From: Amphritea japonica ATCC BAA-1530
GTDB lineage: Bacteria > Pseudomonadota > Gammaproteobacteria > Pseudomonadales > Balneatricaceae
Assembly: GCF_016592435.1 (NCBI RefSeq)
Contig: NZ_AP014545.1
Location: forward strand, 372,001-436,000
Direction of reading: 5' to 3'
DNA length: 64,000 nt
Shown: positions 36,631 through 44,898 of the stretch, piece by piece
How positions within the stretch are numbered: position 1 is the stretch's first letter
Layout: each line of letters starts with the position of its first letter
Position numbers and translations under genes: made by a program
Notes under the pieces: model-generated
What the model was told of the DNA's origin: nothing
Database searches by the model: none
Seen by the model: the letters and a program-made list of their open reading frames with translations, nothing else

Positions 36631-37238
36631 TGTGGATTGAAAAAGGTGGGCCGATTATCTGGATACTGGCGGCTTATTCTTTGATTGGATTGACCATTAT
36701 TGCCAGCCGTTATCTGCAACTCCTGTTTACTCCCCGCAACAACCTTTCTGTCTCTGCTTCACTGTGGAAAGAGAGCGCTGAAAAACGGATCGTTGATCAG
36801 CTAAGTGCTGTGCTGAGAATACATGGGCATAGCCCGGAGTTACGGGCTACGGCAAGCCATTTGATTCAGGCCGAGATGAAACCCTTAGAATCGGGGCTTA
36901 AGACAGTTGCTGTGCTGGCTAATACTGCTCCGCTGTTGGGTTTGCTGGGTACGATTACCGGTATGATTAAAGCCTTTCAGGTGATTGAAAGTGCAGGAGG
37001 GAAGGTTGATGCGATGGCGCTTGCCGGCGGTATCTGGGAGGCGATGTTAACCACCGGTGTGGGGTTGTCTGTGGCGATCCCCTTGCTTATTTTGTTGCAT
37101 TTTCTTGAGTCGGGACTAGGGCGATTTCACTGGCGCCTGCATCAGGCAGCCGCTTTAGTGTTAGACCGCTCGGAGAGCGCAGAGATCACCTCTGATTCAG
37201 CGTCTGCCCAATGGGAGGCTGTGGCAGATGTCTTATAA
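36627..37238 (+). CDS. exbB: ExbB/TolQ/MotA family proton channel subunit
   Basis: 203 residues with three membrane segments. WIEKGGPIIWILAAYSLIGL is the first; the hallmark LANTAPLLGLLGTITGMIKA and LAGGIWEAMLTTGVGLSVAI follow. With ExbD it forms the proton-driven motor that energises TonB. ATG overlaps the previous stop as ATGA, and exbD starts 11 bases before its own stop. It replaces the two-gene exbBD units found with siderophore systems; here it is embedded with redox genes. Confidence 0.9.
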   Translation: MMWIEKGGPIIWILAAYSLIGLTIIASRYLQLLFTPRNNLSVSASLWKESAEKRIVDQLSAVLRIHGHSPELRATASHLIQAEMKPLESGLKTVAVLANTAPLLGLLGTITGMIKAFQVIESAGGKVDAMALAGGIWEAMLTTGVGLSVAIPLLILLHFLESGLGRFHWRLHQAAALVLDRSESAEITSDSASAQWEAVADVL

Positions 37239-37629
37239 ATTGCCCGCTCATAGTCTGACAGCACTTAATCTGACGCCTCTCATCGATATTGTATTTCTCT
37301 TATTGGTTTTTTTTATGCTTACGGCACACTTTGTCGATGAACAGCAGATCGAACTCATGTTGCCGGGGGCGGTTAGTGTTGAAACCTCTCCTGAAGAGGA
37401 GCCCGTAGTTGTATCGATAGACCGGACGGGTATCTTTTATATCAACTCAGAAGTGGTGCATGCTCAGTTGCTGGAACAGCGGTTAAAGTCGTTGTTTGAG
37501 GCGAGCCCTGATCGGTTACTGCGTCTTAAAGCTGATCATCAGGTCAATTTTGCAAAGGTTGTAACCTTGCTTGATATAGCCCGCTTACTGAATATTAGTA
37601 ACCTTGAAGTTGCCACACGGGAACCATGA
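37228..37629 (+). CDS. exbD: ExbD/TolR family biopolymer transport protein
   Basis: 133 residues. One N-terminal membrane segment follows LNLTPLIDIVFLLLVFFMLT, whose Asp is the proton-carrying residue, and the periplasmic domain contains VVSIDRTGIFYINSE and LRLKADHQVNFAKVVTLLDI. It works with ExbB upstream and TonB downstream; its stop overlaps the tonB start as ATGA. Confidence 0.9.
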   Translation: MSYKLPAHSLTALNLTPLIDIVFLLLVFFMLTAHFVDEQQIELMLPGAVSVETSPEEEPVVVSIDRTGIFYINSEVVHAQLLEQRLKSLFEASPDRLLRLKADHQVNFAKVVTLLDIARLLNISNLEVATREP

Positions 37630-38342
37630 ATTCGATGGAGGCCCCCCGGCGCTTTTCTGGCTGGCATGTTGTGGGAGGGATTGTCTTATCCGGCGCCGTA
37701 CATGCCTTCATCTGGCAACAACTATATCAGCCTGCGTTGAGTGCGGCAGTATCAGCGCCCAAAAGTTATCAGCCGGTCAGTTTATCTGTCGCACCGTCAC
37801 AGCAGCCTGTCACGCCAGCAGAAGTGCCATTGAAAGCGTCACCGGAAACAGCAAAAATTTTTACTCCTCCTGAAGCTGCAGTTAAGCTTGCTAAACCTAA
37901 ACCTAAACCTAAACCTAAACCTAAACCTAAACCTAAACCTAAACCTAAACCTAAACCTAAATTTGCAGTAGAGACAGCAAAGGCGGTTGAGCCTGTTGCG
38001 GAGGTAGTAAGGACCGAGGTCGATGCCATGATTGAGCCGGTGGCGGCTCCTGTTATGACACCTGATCAGCTGCGGGCACGCTTTCTGGCAGTGTTGGTGC
38101 AACGTATAGATAAGAATAAACGTTACCCTAAACGCGCTGTATCCCGTGGGATTGAAGGGCGAGTGAGCTTTCGTTTATCGTTGGATAGTCGGGGTGCACT
38201 AGAGCATTTCGAGTGGTTAGAGGGGAATCGATTATTTTATAAAGCAACCTTGAATGCGGTTAAGCATTCATTGCCTTTATTGCTACCGGGAGATCAGGGG
38301 GCTTTCAGTTATCGATTGGTATTGGAATATAAGCTTCTGTAA
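37626..38342 (+). CDS. tonB: TonB energy transducer with Lys-Pro repeat
   Basis: 238 residues. An N-terminal membrane anchor (VVGGIVLSGAVHAFIWQQL) is followed by a proline-rich linker with 11 uninterrupted Lys-Pro pairs (residues about 90-112) and a C-terminal TonB domain: KNKRYPKRAVSRGIEGRVSF and VKHSLPLLLPGDQGAFSYRL. TonB transmits ExbBD motion to outer-membrane receptors. The repeat is encoded by an exact hexamer tandem array (37893-37961). A receptor gene lies convergent just downstream. Confidence 0.9.
   Translation: MNSMEAPRRFSGWHVVGGIVLSGAVHAFIWQQLYQPALSAAVSAPKSYQPVSLSVAPSQQPVTPAEVPLKASPETAKIFTPPEAAVKLAKPKPKPKPKPKPKPKPKPKPKPKFAVETAKAVEPVAEVVRTEVDAMIEPVAAPVMTPDQLRARFLAVLVQRIDKNKRYPKRAVSRGIEGRVSFRLSLDSRGALEHFEWLEGNRLFYKATLNAVKHSLPLLLPGDQGAFSYRLVLEYKLL
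37893..37961 (+). repeat. AAACCT hexamer tandem array in tonB
   Basis: Eleven perfect AAACCT units and a final AAA, 69 bases without a single synonymous change, encode (Lys-Pro)11-Lys. The purity suggests recent slippage expansion. Because the unit is two codons, copy changes keep the frame and alter only the linker length. Confidence 0.95.
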
Positions 38343-38344
38343 CT

Positions 38345-38374
38345 CAGCACCTCAGCCGGGTGTCTGAGGTGCTG
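38345..38374. terminator. Hairpin between convergent tonB and receptor genes
   Basis: CAGCACCTCAG (38345-38355) and CTGAGGTGCTG (38364-38374) make a perfect 11-base stem with an eight-base loop. There is no T run, so termination would be weak or factor-assisted, but the place between two convergent stops supports a terminator role. Confidence 0.55.
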
Positions 38375-38418
38375 TGCAGCGGCGCAAGAAGCAACCGCTG
38401 TCAGCTTATAGGAGATTG

Positions 38419-40557
38419 TTAGAACTGGTAGCTGTAGCTTAACATCAGACTGCGTGGCGCGCCCGGAGAGTAGGACTTATCTCCACGAGTGTCTTTCTTA
38501 ACCTCTACCGCATAGCGCTTATCAAACAAGTTCTGGATGTTCAGATTGATATCGTGTGGCCCGATTGAATACCCCAGAATAGCGCTGGTAACAAAGTCAT
38601 AACCGTTATAGGTCTCTGTGTTGGCGTTATCCAGATAGTATTCTCCCCAGCTGTCAGCCTGCACTCTGAGTTTGATGCCGTTGGGATGCTGATAATTAAG
38701 ATTCAGACTGTAGTAGTGTTCCGGAATATAAGGCAGTTGATTTCCAGATCGATCAAAGTTTGTTGGGGTGCGCCCCAGATAGACCACTTCTGAAAACTCG
38801 TCGTAGTGATAGTCGCTATAGGCGTAATTTAGTCCTAACTGAAGCTCGCCGGGAATCGTCTGCTTGAGAACCTGAACGGTGCCGCTAAATTCGAGCCCTT
38901 TTTTGTCGGTTTTGCCGGCGTTTTGATAGAGTGTTTCGCCGTCAGTACGTACCTGAATGATTTCGTCTTTTACTTCAGTAGCATAAGCGCTCAGGTCAAA
39001 CTGCCAAGCCGCAGCTCTGCCTTTCAAACCGACTTCAACGGTCCGATTGGTCGCACTGAGCAGGTCGATGTTGCTCTCCAGTTCACTAGAGAAGGGCACT
39101 TGTTCACCCTGGGCGATATTACCGAACAGAGTGAAGTTGTTGTTTAGTTTATAACTGGCACCAATGCGGGGAGAGAAAAGATTAAAGCTACGGCTTAAAC
39201 TGGTATTGCCTCCACTGCCGGGAATGGTCAGGTAATTCCCCATCCCATAGTTGTATGCGGTATCGCTGCTCCAGGTGTCCTGTTCTATTTTTATTCTGTC
39301 GAAGCGGAAGCCTGCATCGATAAGTAAGTGATCAGTTGGTCGTAAATTTTCCTGTAAGAAGAAGCCATAAACGGTATTCAGCTCGTCCTGTTTTTCTAAT
39401 AATTCACCTTTCCTGTCAGACAGAGTACTGATGATGCGTGGTCCGGCAGTGAGTATGTCTGCGTAGGCGTATTTACGGGCGTTATCTGTGCGATCCTGCC
39501 TGAAGGTAACGCCGCTGACCAGGTTGTCTTCACCTACCAGGTGATGGCTATAGTCCAGTTCCAGGTCAGTGCCGAAAATATCGACCCCGGGGTTAACGTT
39601 GATCGCGCCGGTTACCGGATGAAAGTGACTCCAGTGGTTGTAATATATTCGGGGCCTGAGTGTCAGATCATCCAGTTCTACCGTCAAGCGGCTATTAAAA
39701 AAGATAATATCTGAATCGCGGGCGCTGTTTTTAAAGGCTGAATTATTGTCTCTTTGTTCTCCTGTACGTTTGAACTGATGGAACTGCGCTTCATCCATAG
39801 TGCCCGGCAGATTCATCTCTGACTGGGTAAGGCTTAGTTCTATCTCCAGTTCGCTGTTATCTGTTGGCAGGATGCCTCCTTTAATGCTGAACTGGTTGGA
39901 TTCATACTCGTTATGTCGACGCCAACCATTTTCCTGGGCGCGATGCGAAGCGGTAAAGGCCAGAGCGTTACCTTCATCGGACGTATAAGATTTGCGCAGG
40001 TGTAGATTACGGGTACCCTGATCTCCGAATCCAAGGCGCAGCTGGTCGCGGCGATTATCGAATACTGATTTAGATAGGATATGTATCGCGCCGCCGGTAG
40101 AGCCGGTAGCATAGATATTTGCCGGTCCTTTGCTGACTTCGATCTGCTCAATATCCTGAGTGTCGATAAAATCCATCCGTGTGAAACTGTCTGGATCAGT
40201 AATCGGAACTCCGTCGCGTAATACCATGATTTCACGTATGCCGTACTGCGCTTTCAGGCCGGCTCCCCGAACAATCAGGCGGGAGCTACTGCCGCCGCTG
40301 GTGGATTGAATCAGTACGCCAGGTGTTCCTTTGAGGGCGTCGGCAATATTAAACATTTTCTCCTGCTCCAGGCGTTCCTGGTCGATGATTGAGATGCTTT
40401 CAGGTACCTCTGCTGACGTGCGTTCGGTACGTGTGGCAGTCACGGTAATAATGTCGGATACAGCGGTTTCTTCTGCCTGTACATGAATGCTGGTTAGCGT
40501 GGTTGCTATGCAAATAGCGAGTTGGCAGCAGCGAAATTGCTTGGGATACTTGTCCAT
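38419..40557 (-). CDS. TonB-dependent outer-membrane receptor
   Basis: About 712 residues from ATG 40557, with a signal peptide (LAICIATTLTSIHVQA); an upstream in-frame ATG at 40641 adds 28 unlikely residues. A TonB box-like DIITVTATR is near the mature N-terminus. The plug domain has IADALKGTPGVLIQSTSGGS, REIMVLRDGVPITDPDSF and IEVSKGPANIYATGSTGGAI. The 22-strand barrel ends GAPRSLMLSYSYQF with the terminal Phe. General build is FecA/siderophore-like, but substrate cannot be told. Probably served by the convergent tonB operon. Confidence 0.88.
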   Translation of the reverse strand: MDKYPKQFRCCQLAICIATTLTSIHVQAEETAVSDIITVTATRTERTSAEVPESISIIDQERLEQEKMFNIADALKGTPGVLIQSTSGGSSSRLIVRGAGLKAQYGIREIMVLRDGVPITDPDSFTRMDFIDTQDIEQIEVSKGPANIYATGSTGGAIHILSKSVFDNRRDQLRLGFGDQGTRNLHLRKSYTSDEGNALAFTASHRAQENGWRRHNEYESNQFSIKGGILPTDNSELEIELSLTQSEMNLPGTMDEAQFHQFKRTGEQRDNNSAFKNSARDSDIIFFNSRLTVELDDLTLRPRIYYNHWSHFHPVTGAINVNPGVDIFGTDLELDYSHHLVGEDNLVSGVTFRQDRTDNARKYAYADILTAGPRIISTLSDRKGELLEKQDELNTVYGFFLQENLRPTDHLLIDAGFRFDRIKIEQDTWSSDTAYNYGMGNYLTIPGSGGNTSLSRSFNLFSPRIGASYKLNNNFTLFGNIAQGEQVPFSSELESNIDLLSATNRTVEVGLKGRAAAWQFDLSAYATEVKDEIIQVRTDGETLYQNAGKTDKKGLEFSGTVQVLKQTIPGELQLGLNYAYSDYHYDEFSEVVYLGRTPTNFDRSGNQLPYIPEHYYSLNLNYQHPNGIKLRVQADSWGEYYLDNANTETYNGYDFVTSAILGYSIGPHDINLNIQNLFDKRYAVEVKKDTRGDKSYSPGAPRSLMLSYSYQF

Positions 40558-40735
40558 AATGGGCCCATTAAGAGAATATTCTGCGCGAAAAAATAGGCTC
40601 TCCAACAGGGTAAAACAATGTGACACGTTGTCGCGTGGCAAGATGTCGCAGCTGGCAATTGCGCCTGAATGACAGAGATATAGACAGGCAACGCTAAACT
40701 TTCGATCAATCGGGAGGTATGATGGATTTATACTT

Positions 40736-41341
40736 ATGACTGATAAAATCCATATGTTTGATAGGCTTAAACAACGTATAGATCGCTATGCTCCCCGTAC
40801 ACTTAGCTTAAGTGGGCCGGAAGCTGGGGTTTTGATCGCGTTGACGGATAATCCAGCGGGCCCTGAAGTGATACTGACCCGCCGTGCCGATCATCTGAAC
40901 ACTCATAGCGGTGAGATCGCCTTTCCGGGGGGGAAGCGGGACGATACTGACCCTGATCTGCTCTACACCGCTTTACGAGAGGCGGAAGAGGAGGTCGATC
41001 TCAGGCCTGTAGATGTTGAGGTTGTCGGCCCTCTGGGCGCGGTATTATCGAAACATAAGCTTCGGGTTACTCCTTATGTTGGGATTATTCCCCATGATGT
41101 TGTTTTGACACCCAACCTGGGTGAACTGGACCGGATTCACCGGGTGCCGTTAAGCTTTTTTCTTGAAAAACCACCCCATCACACCGATGCCATTCCTTTT
41201 CGAGGGAAGACCCATTACGTGCCTGCATATATGTATGAGGGTGATATTATCTGGGGGCTCACCGCCTATATGCTGGTAGAGCTTTTAAATGTGGGATTCG
41301 ATGCCGGTATCCCGATGAAAACCCGACCGGAGTACAGTTAA
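40736..41341 (+). CDS. NUDIX hydrolase, CoA pyrophosphatase type (NudL/YeaB-like)
   Basis: 201 residues. The NUDIX box [20 protein letters not shown] (followed by EEV) and the preceding [20 protein letters not shown] match the CoA diphosphatase signature (LLTKRsxxLrxHxGqvaFPGG type) of the NudL family, which cleaves CoA and acyl-CoA. ATG 40736 has no strong ribosome site; ATG 40754 is an alternative. It heads a group of four small genes. Confidence 0.85.
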   Translation: MTDKIHMFDRLKQRIDRYAPRTLSLSGPEAGVLIALTDNPAGPEVILTRRADHLNTHSGEIAFPGGKRDDTDPDLLYTALREAEEEVDLRPVDVEVVGPLGAVLSKHKLRVTPYVGIIPHDVVLTPNLGELDRIHRVPLSFFLEKPPHHTDAIPFRGKTHYVPAYMYEGDIIWGLTAYMLVELLNVGFDAGIPMKTRPEYS

Positions 41342-41343
41342 CT

Positions 41344-41868
41344 ATGTTGTTTTCTATGAGTGGCCGCGAGGTCTGTTTAGTGGGCGAAGAGCATTATGTT
41401 GCGCATAACGCTACCCTGATAGGCTCGGTTGAATTACATAACCAGGCCAGTGTCTGGTTTAACGTGGTTATTCGCGGAGATAACGATCAAATTACTATTG
41501 GCGAGCGATCCAATATTCAGGATGGCTCGGTATTGCATACTGATCCTGGCTATAAGCTGACAGTTGGCAAAGATGTAACCGTAGGACATCTGGCCATGTT
41601 GCATGGCTGTGAGGTAGGTGATGGTTCCTTAGTCGGGATCGGTGCGGTAGTGCTCAATGGTGCAAAAATTGGTAAAGGCTGCCTGATTGGCGCGAATGCG
41701 CTGGTCCCGGAGGGAATGGTGATTCCTGATGGTTCACTGGTGGTTGGCTCTCCTGCGAAAGTAAAGCGTTCACTGAGTGAAGAACAGCAGCAGGGATTAC
41801 TCGAGAACGCGGCGCATTATGTTGAAAATATGCAGCGTTATCGGTTGGAATTACAGCAACAGAATTAA
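41344..41868 (+). CDS. Gamma-carbonic anhydrase-like hexapeptide protein
   Basis: 174 residues of left-handed beta-helix repeats: [60 protein letters not shown]. The three metal-binding histidines ([11 protein letters not shown]) of gamma-carbonic anhydrases such as YrdA/CaiE/PaaY are present. It starts two bases after the NUDIX stop. In vivo activity of these relatives is often unproven. Confidence 0.88.
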   Translation: MLFSMSGREVCLVGEEHYVAHNATLIGSVELHNQASVWFNVVIRGDNDQITIGERSNIQDGSVLHTDPGYKLTVGKDVTVGHLAMLHGCEVGDGSLVGIGAVVLNGAKIGKGCLIGANALVPEGMVIPDGSLVVGSPAKVKRSLSEEQQQGLLENAAHYVENMQRYRLELQQQN

Positions 41869-41878
41869 GAAGTGACCA

Positions 41879-42076
41879 ATGAAGAATGAAACCCCAGTAT
41901 CTCTGTCTGTTCGTTCGCCCTGCATAGGCGTCTGCGCACTGGATGAGAAAGATCTCTGTATAGCCTGTCGTCGTAGCGGAATAGAAATCGCTGAATGGGG
42001 TGTGTTATCTGATGATGAGAAAAAAGCGGTGTGGGCTTTGATTCGACAGCGGGAAGAGGATGATCGCAGTGCCTGA
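41879..42076 (+). CDS. DUF1289 family protein
   Basis: 65 residues with the family motif SPCIGVCALDEKDLCIACRR followed by EIAEWGVLSDDEKKAVWALI. The four cysteines (CIGVC, CIAC) may bind a metal or cluster. Function unknown. Co-directional and tightly spaced with neighbours. Confidence 0.9.
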   Translation: MKNETPVSLSVRSPCIGVCALDEKDLCIACRRSGIEIAEWGVLSDDEKKAVWALIRQREEDDRSA

Positions 42077-42089
42077 AACAGAGACTGAT

Positions 42090-42389
42090 ATGAAAGTAAT
42101 GATCGATCTGTGTGTCGTGCCGATAGGTGTTGGTACCTCTGTGTCAGAGTATGTGACTGCCTGTCAGAGAGTGCTGCAGGAGTCGGGTCTGGATCATCAG
42201 ATGCACGCTTATGGTACTAATGTTGAGGGGGACTGGGACGCTGTATTTGCGGCAGTAAAGCGTTGCCATGAGGTGGTTCACCACATGGGAGCTGTTCGGA
42301 TCACCAGCAGCATGCGTATCGGTACTCGTACCGATCGTGATCAGACCATGGATGATAAAATTAACAGCGTGAAAGCTAAATTAGTGTGA
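42090..42389 (+). CDS. MTH1187-family thiamine-binding-like protein
   Basis: 99 residues from ATG 42090; ATG 42060, which overlaps the previous gene by 17 bases, is an alternative. MIDLCVVPIGVGTSVSEYV, MHAYGTNVEGDWDAVFAAVK and HHMGAVRITSSMRIGTRTDR are characteristic of the small ferredoxin-like MTH1187/YkoF family, some members of which bind thiamine or hydroxymethylpyrimidine. Confidence 0.85.
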   Translation: MKVMIDLCVVPIGVGTSVSEYVTACQRVLQESGLDHQMHAYGTNVEGDWDAVFAAVKRCHEVVHHMGAVRITSSMRIGTRTDRDQTMDDKINSVKAKLV

Positions 42390-42407
42390 AGGCAATAAGT
42401 TAAAGTA

Positions 42408-42428
42408 GCCCGGTTGCCCGGGCCCGGG
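42408..42428. terminator. GC-rich hairpin between convergent genes
   Basis: GCCCGG (42408-42413) pairs with CCGGGC (42418-42423), overlapping the palindrome CCCGGGCCCGGG. There is no T run; its place between two convergent stops suggests a weak terminator. Confidence 0.45.
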
Positions 42429-42436
42429 AAGAGGCG

Positions 42437-43723
42437 CTAGTCCTCCTCTTCCTCATCATCGCTATCCTGCTTCAACCGGGTTGCCCGGATCGTTTTAATC
42501 AGATTGTCACTTACTTGCAGTGTTTCAATTCGGTAGTTGTCGATCAGTAAGCAGACATTCGCATCTGGAATCGCTTCAATGACTTCCATCACCAGCCCGT
42601 TAATGGTTTTAGGGCCATCGGTGGGCAGGTCCCAGTCCAGTGACTTGTTTACATCGCGAATGTTGGCGGTACCGTCGATAAAGAAGCTGCCATCTGTCTG
42701 AGGGAAAATATCCTGATTTTCCTCTTTACCACTGATGGACATCTCCCCAACGATCTCTTCCAGAATATCTTCCAGGGTGACGATGCCCTCAATATCACCA
42801 TACTCATCAACCACTAACGCGATCCGTCGGCTCTCTTTCTGAAAATTTAATAGCTGGGTTTGTAATGGAGTGCTTTCGGGGACGAAGTAGGGCTCATGAA
42901 TAACCTGAAGAATAGCGGCTTTAGTTACGGCATCCTGCCTGAATACCTGGGCCAGGTTACGCATATGGAGAATGCCGACAACTTTATTCAGCTCTCCCCG
43001 GTATACCGGCATCCGTGTATGAGCGGTGGTGCTTAGCTGGTCAATAATCTCTTCCAGATCGTTGTCCAGATCGATGCCCAAAACCTCGTTTCGGGGAATC
43101 ATGATGTCGTTGACGGTGACATCATCCAGCTCCAGAACACCCAGTAACATTGACTGGTTGCGCTGTTGCAGCACCGCGCCGGATTCATTTACCAGTGTGC
43201 GAAGCTCTTCGGTGCTGAGGTGATGGTGTTCGCCGGGAGTGACTTTAACGCCGATCAGTTTTAGTAAGTTATTGGTGATTAAATTAACTATCCAGACCAG
43301 TGGATAAAGCAGTTTTAACAGTGGCTGCAGTATATAGGCAGCAGGAAAGGCAATTTTCTCAGGGTACAGGGCTGCAATAGTTTTGGGTGAAACTTCGGCA
43401 AAAATCAGAATGACCAGTGTCAGTGCCGCTGTCGCGATGAAGATGCCATCTTCTCCCCACAGCTCAACAGCAATAATAGTGGCAATTGCTGAGGCAAGAA
43501 TATTGACGAAGTTATTGCCGATCAGAATAACGCCGATAAGTCGATCAGGGCGTTTGAGAAGTTTGTTGGCTTTGATCGCTCCCCGGTGTCTGTTTTTGAC
43601 CATATGACGCAACCGGTAACGGTTGAGTGACATCATGCCGGTCTCAGAGCTGGAGAAAAATGCTGAGCAGAAAATAAGAAATACAAGCAGTCCCAACAGG
43701 GACTCGATCGATGCGCCTTCCAA
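42437..43723 (-). CDS. HlyC/CorC (CNNM) family membrane protein
   Basis: 428 residues. The N-terminal DUF21 domain has three to four membrane segments (LLGLLVFLIFCSAFFSSSET, LVILIFAEVSPKTIAALYPE), then a pair of CBS domains (about 200-330; RNEVLGIDLDNDLEEIIDQL, ALVVDEYGDIEGIVTLEDIL), then the CorC-HlyC domain with DGTANIRDVNKSLDWDLP. Family members such as CorB are linked to magnesium or cobalt export. The start is TTG 43723 with AAGG upstream. The end is a run of acidic residues. Confidence 0.88.
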   Translation of the reverse strand: MEGASIESLLGLLVFLIFCSAFFSSSETGMMSLNRYRLRHMVKNRHRGAIKANKLLKRPDRLIGVILIGNNFVNILASAIATIIAVELWGEDGIFIATAALTLVILIFAEVSPKTIAALYPEKIAFPAAYILQPLLKLLYPLVWIVNLITNNLLKLIGVKVTPGEHHHLSTEELRTLVNESGAVLQQRNQSMLLGVLELDDVTVNDIMIPRNEVLGIDLDNDLEEIIDQLSTTAHTRMPVYRGELNKVVGILHMRNLAQVFRQDAVTKAAILQVIHEPYFVPESTPLQTQLLNFQKESRRIALVVDEYGDIEGIVTLEDILEEIVGEMSISGKEENQDIFPQTDGSFFIDGTANIRDVNKSLDWDLPTDGPKTINGLVMEVIEAIPDANVCLLIDNYRIETLQVSDNLIKTIRATRLKQDSDDEEEED

Positions 43724-43819
43724 GACGTTTAACCTTCAGTAGCGGGTTGGAAAGCTATTGTCGGGCTAACCCCAGAAACTGTCAAGCATACTTAGCCGGA
43801 GCTTTGTCGGGCACGCTGC

Positions 43820-44629
43820 TTACATGAGTAGTTCGACAACAAACTTACTGCCGAAGAATGAGAGCATTAGCACAATAAAGCCGCCGACGGTCCACCGAAT
43901 CGCTTTATGACTGCGCCAGCCCAGAAAGTGACGGCCTATGAGCAGGGTGGCATAAAGCAGCCATGCCAGGATGGATAGAACGGTTTTGTGGACCAGATGC
44001 TGAGCAAACAGATCATCAAAAACCAATGCGCCGCTGGCTAATGAGAGCGTTAGCAGGATAAGCCCGGTCCAGATCATCTCAAATAACAAGGCCTCCATTG
44101 TTTGTAATGGTGGCAGTGAACGAAGCAGACCTTTGGTCATATGATGCTTAAGCTGATAGTCCTGTTTGGCCAGCAGTACTGCTTGAAAAGCGGCCAGGGT
44201 GAAGATGCTGTAAGCGAGAATAGAGAGGAGGATATGGATGACCAGGCCGCTGTCGTAATGTCTGGCAGTATTGGCATCAACGCCGATTAAAGAGAATAGT
44301 AGTGTGATGGCTGCCAGCGGAAAGATGCCTACAAACAGGTTGTCGATTTTTTGTCGTAGCGAGCTAAGTAATACCAGGGTTGCAACCAGCCAGCCAATCA
44401 GTGAGCCAGTGCTAAAGAAACCCAGCTGAATACCCTCGGGGTGATGAAGTTCCAGGTAGACCGCATAGCCGTGAGCGATAATAGCGGTTAATCCCGCCAA
44501 TCTGACCAGATGGCGATTAATACTGTGGCCTTTAACGGTTTGCCACTGCAGGCTGGCAGCGATCAGGTAGCAGAGAATGGCAACTAGTGTGGGCAGAGTT
44601 TGCATCAGCGGTGAGCTCATCAGATCCAT
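43820..44629 (-). CDS. ypjD: YpjD/CcsA-like cytochrome c assembly membrane protein
   Basis: 269 residues with eight predicted membrane segments and the family block SGLVIHILLSILAYSIFTLA, then HLVHKTVLSILAWLLYATLL with WRSHKAIRWTVGGF, the conserved His positions of the haem-handling CcsA/CcmC fold. YpjD homologues lie next to ffh in many gammaproteobacteria, and here ffh is divergent immediately upstream. The exact role is not proven. ATG 44620 is an alternative start. Confidence 0.87.
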   Translation of the reverse strand: MDLMSSPLMQTLPTLVAILCYLIAASLQWQTVKGHSINRHLVRLAGLTAIIAHGYAVYLELHHPEGIQLGFFSTGSLIGWLVATLVLLSSLRQKIDNLFVGIFPLAAITLLFSLIGVDANTARHYDSGLVIHILLSILAYSIFTLAAFQAVLLAKQDYQLKHHMTKGLLRSLPPLQTMEALLFEMIWTGLILLTLSLASGALVFDDLFAQHLVHKTVLSILAWLLYATLLIGRHFLGWRSHKAIRWTVGGFIVLMLSFFGSKFVVELLM

Positions 44630-44898
44630 AAAAAAGTAAGGGAAGGGAACGGTTTTTTCCCTCTTTAGATGGCGCTAAGTGTGTCATAAATATGCGGTTG
44701 ATGAAATATTGATACAGGGCTAATTGACCAAGGTCAGCGCTGATGCTGACCAATTGATAACCCGTTTCCATTTAATCAGGTTCCTATAGGGCGCTGCTGC
44801 TGTATAATGGCGGTCTTTATTTTGCTGCCGAAGCGCTGGTTTCATTGCGACTTCTGACGAAGCAGTACCGGATTAACCCTCCCCCTTAAGGCGTAACT

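Noticed and set aside
37893-37961. Possible CRISPR or telomere repeat
   Set aside because: It is a contiguous hexamer array without spacers, inside the tonB frame, where Lys-Pro repeats are expected.
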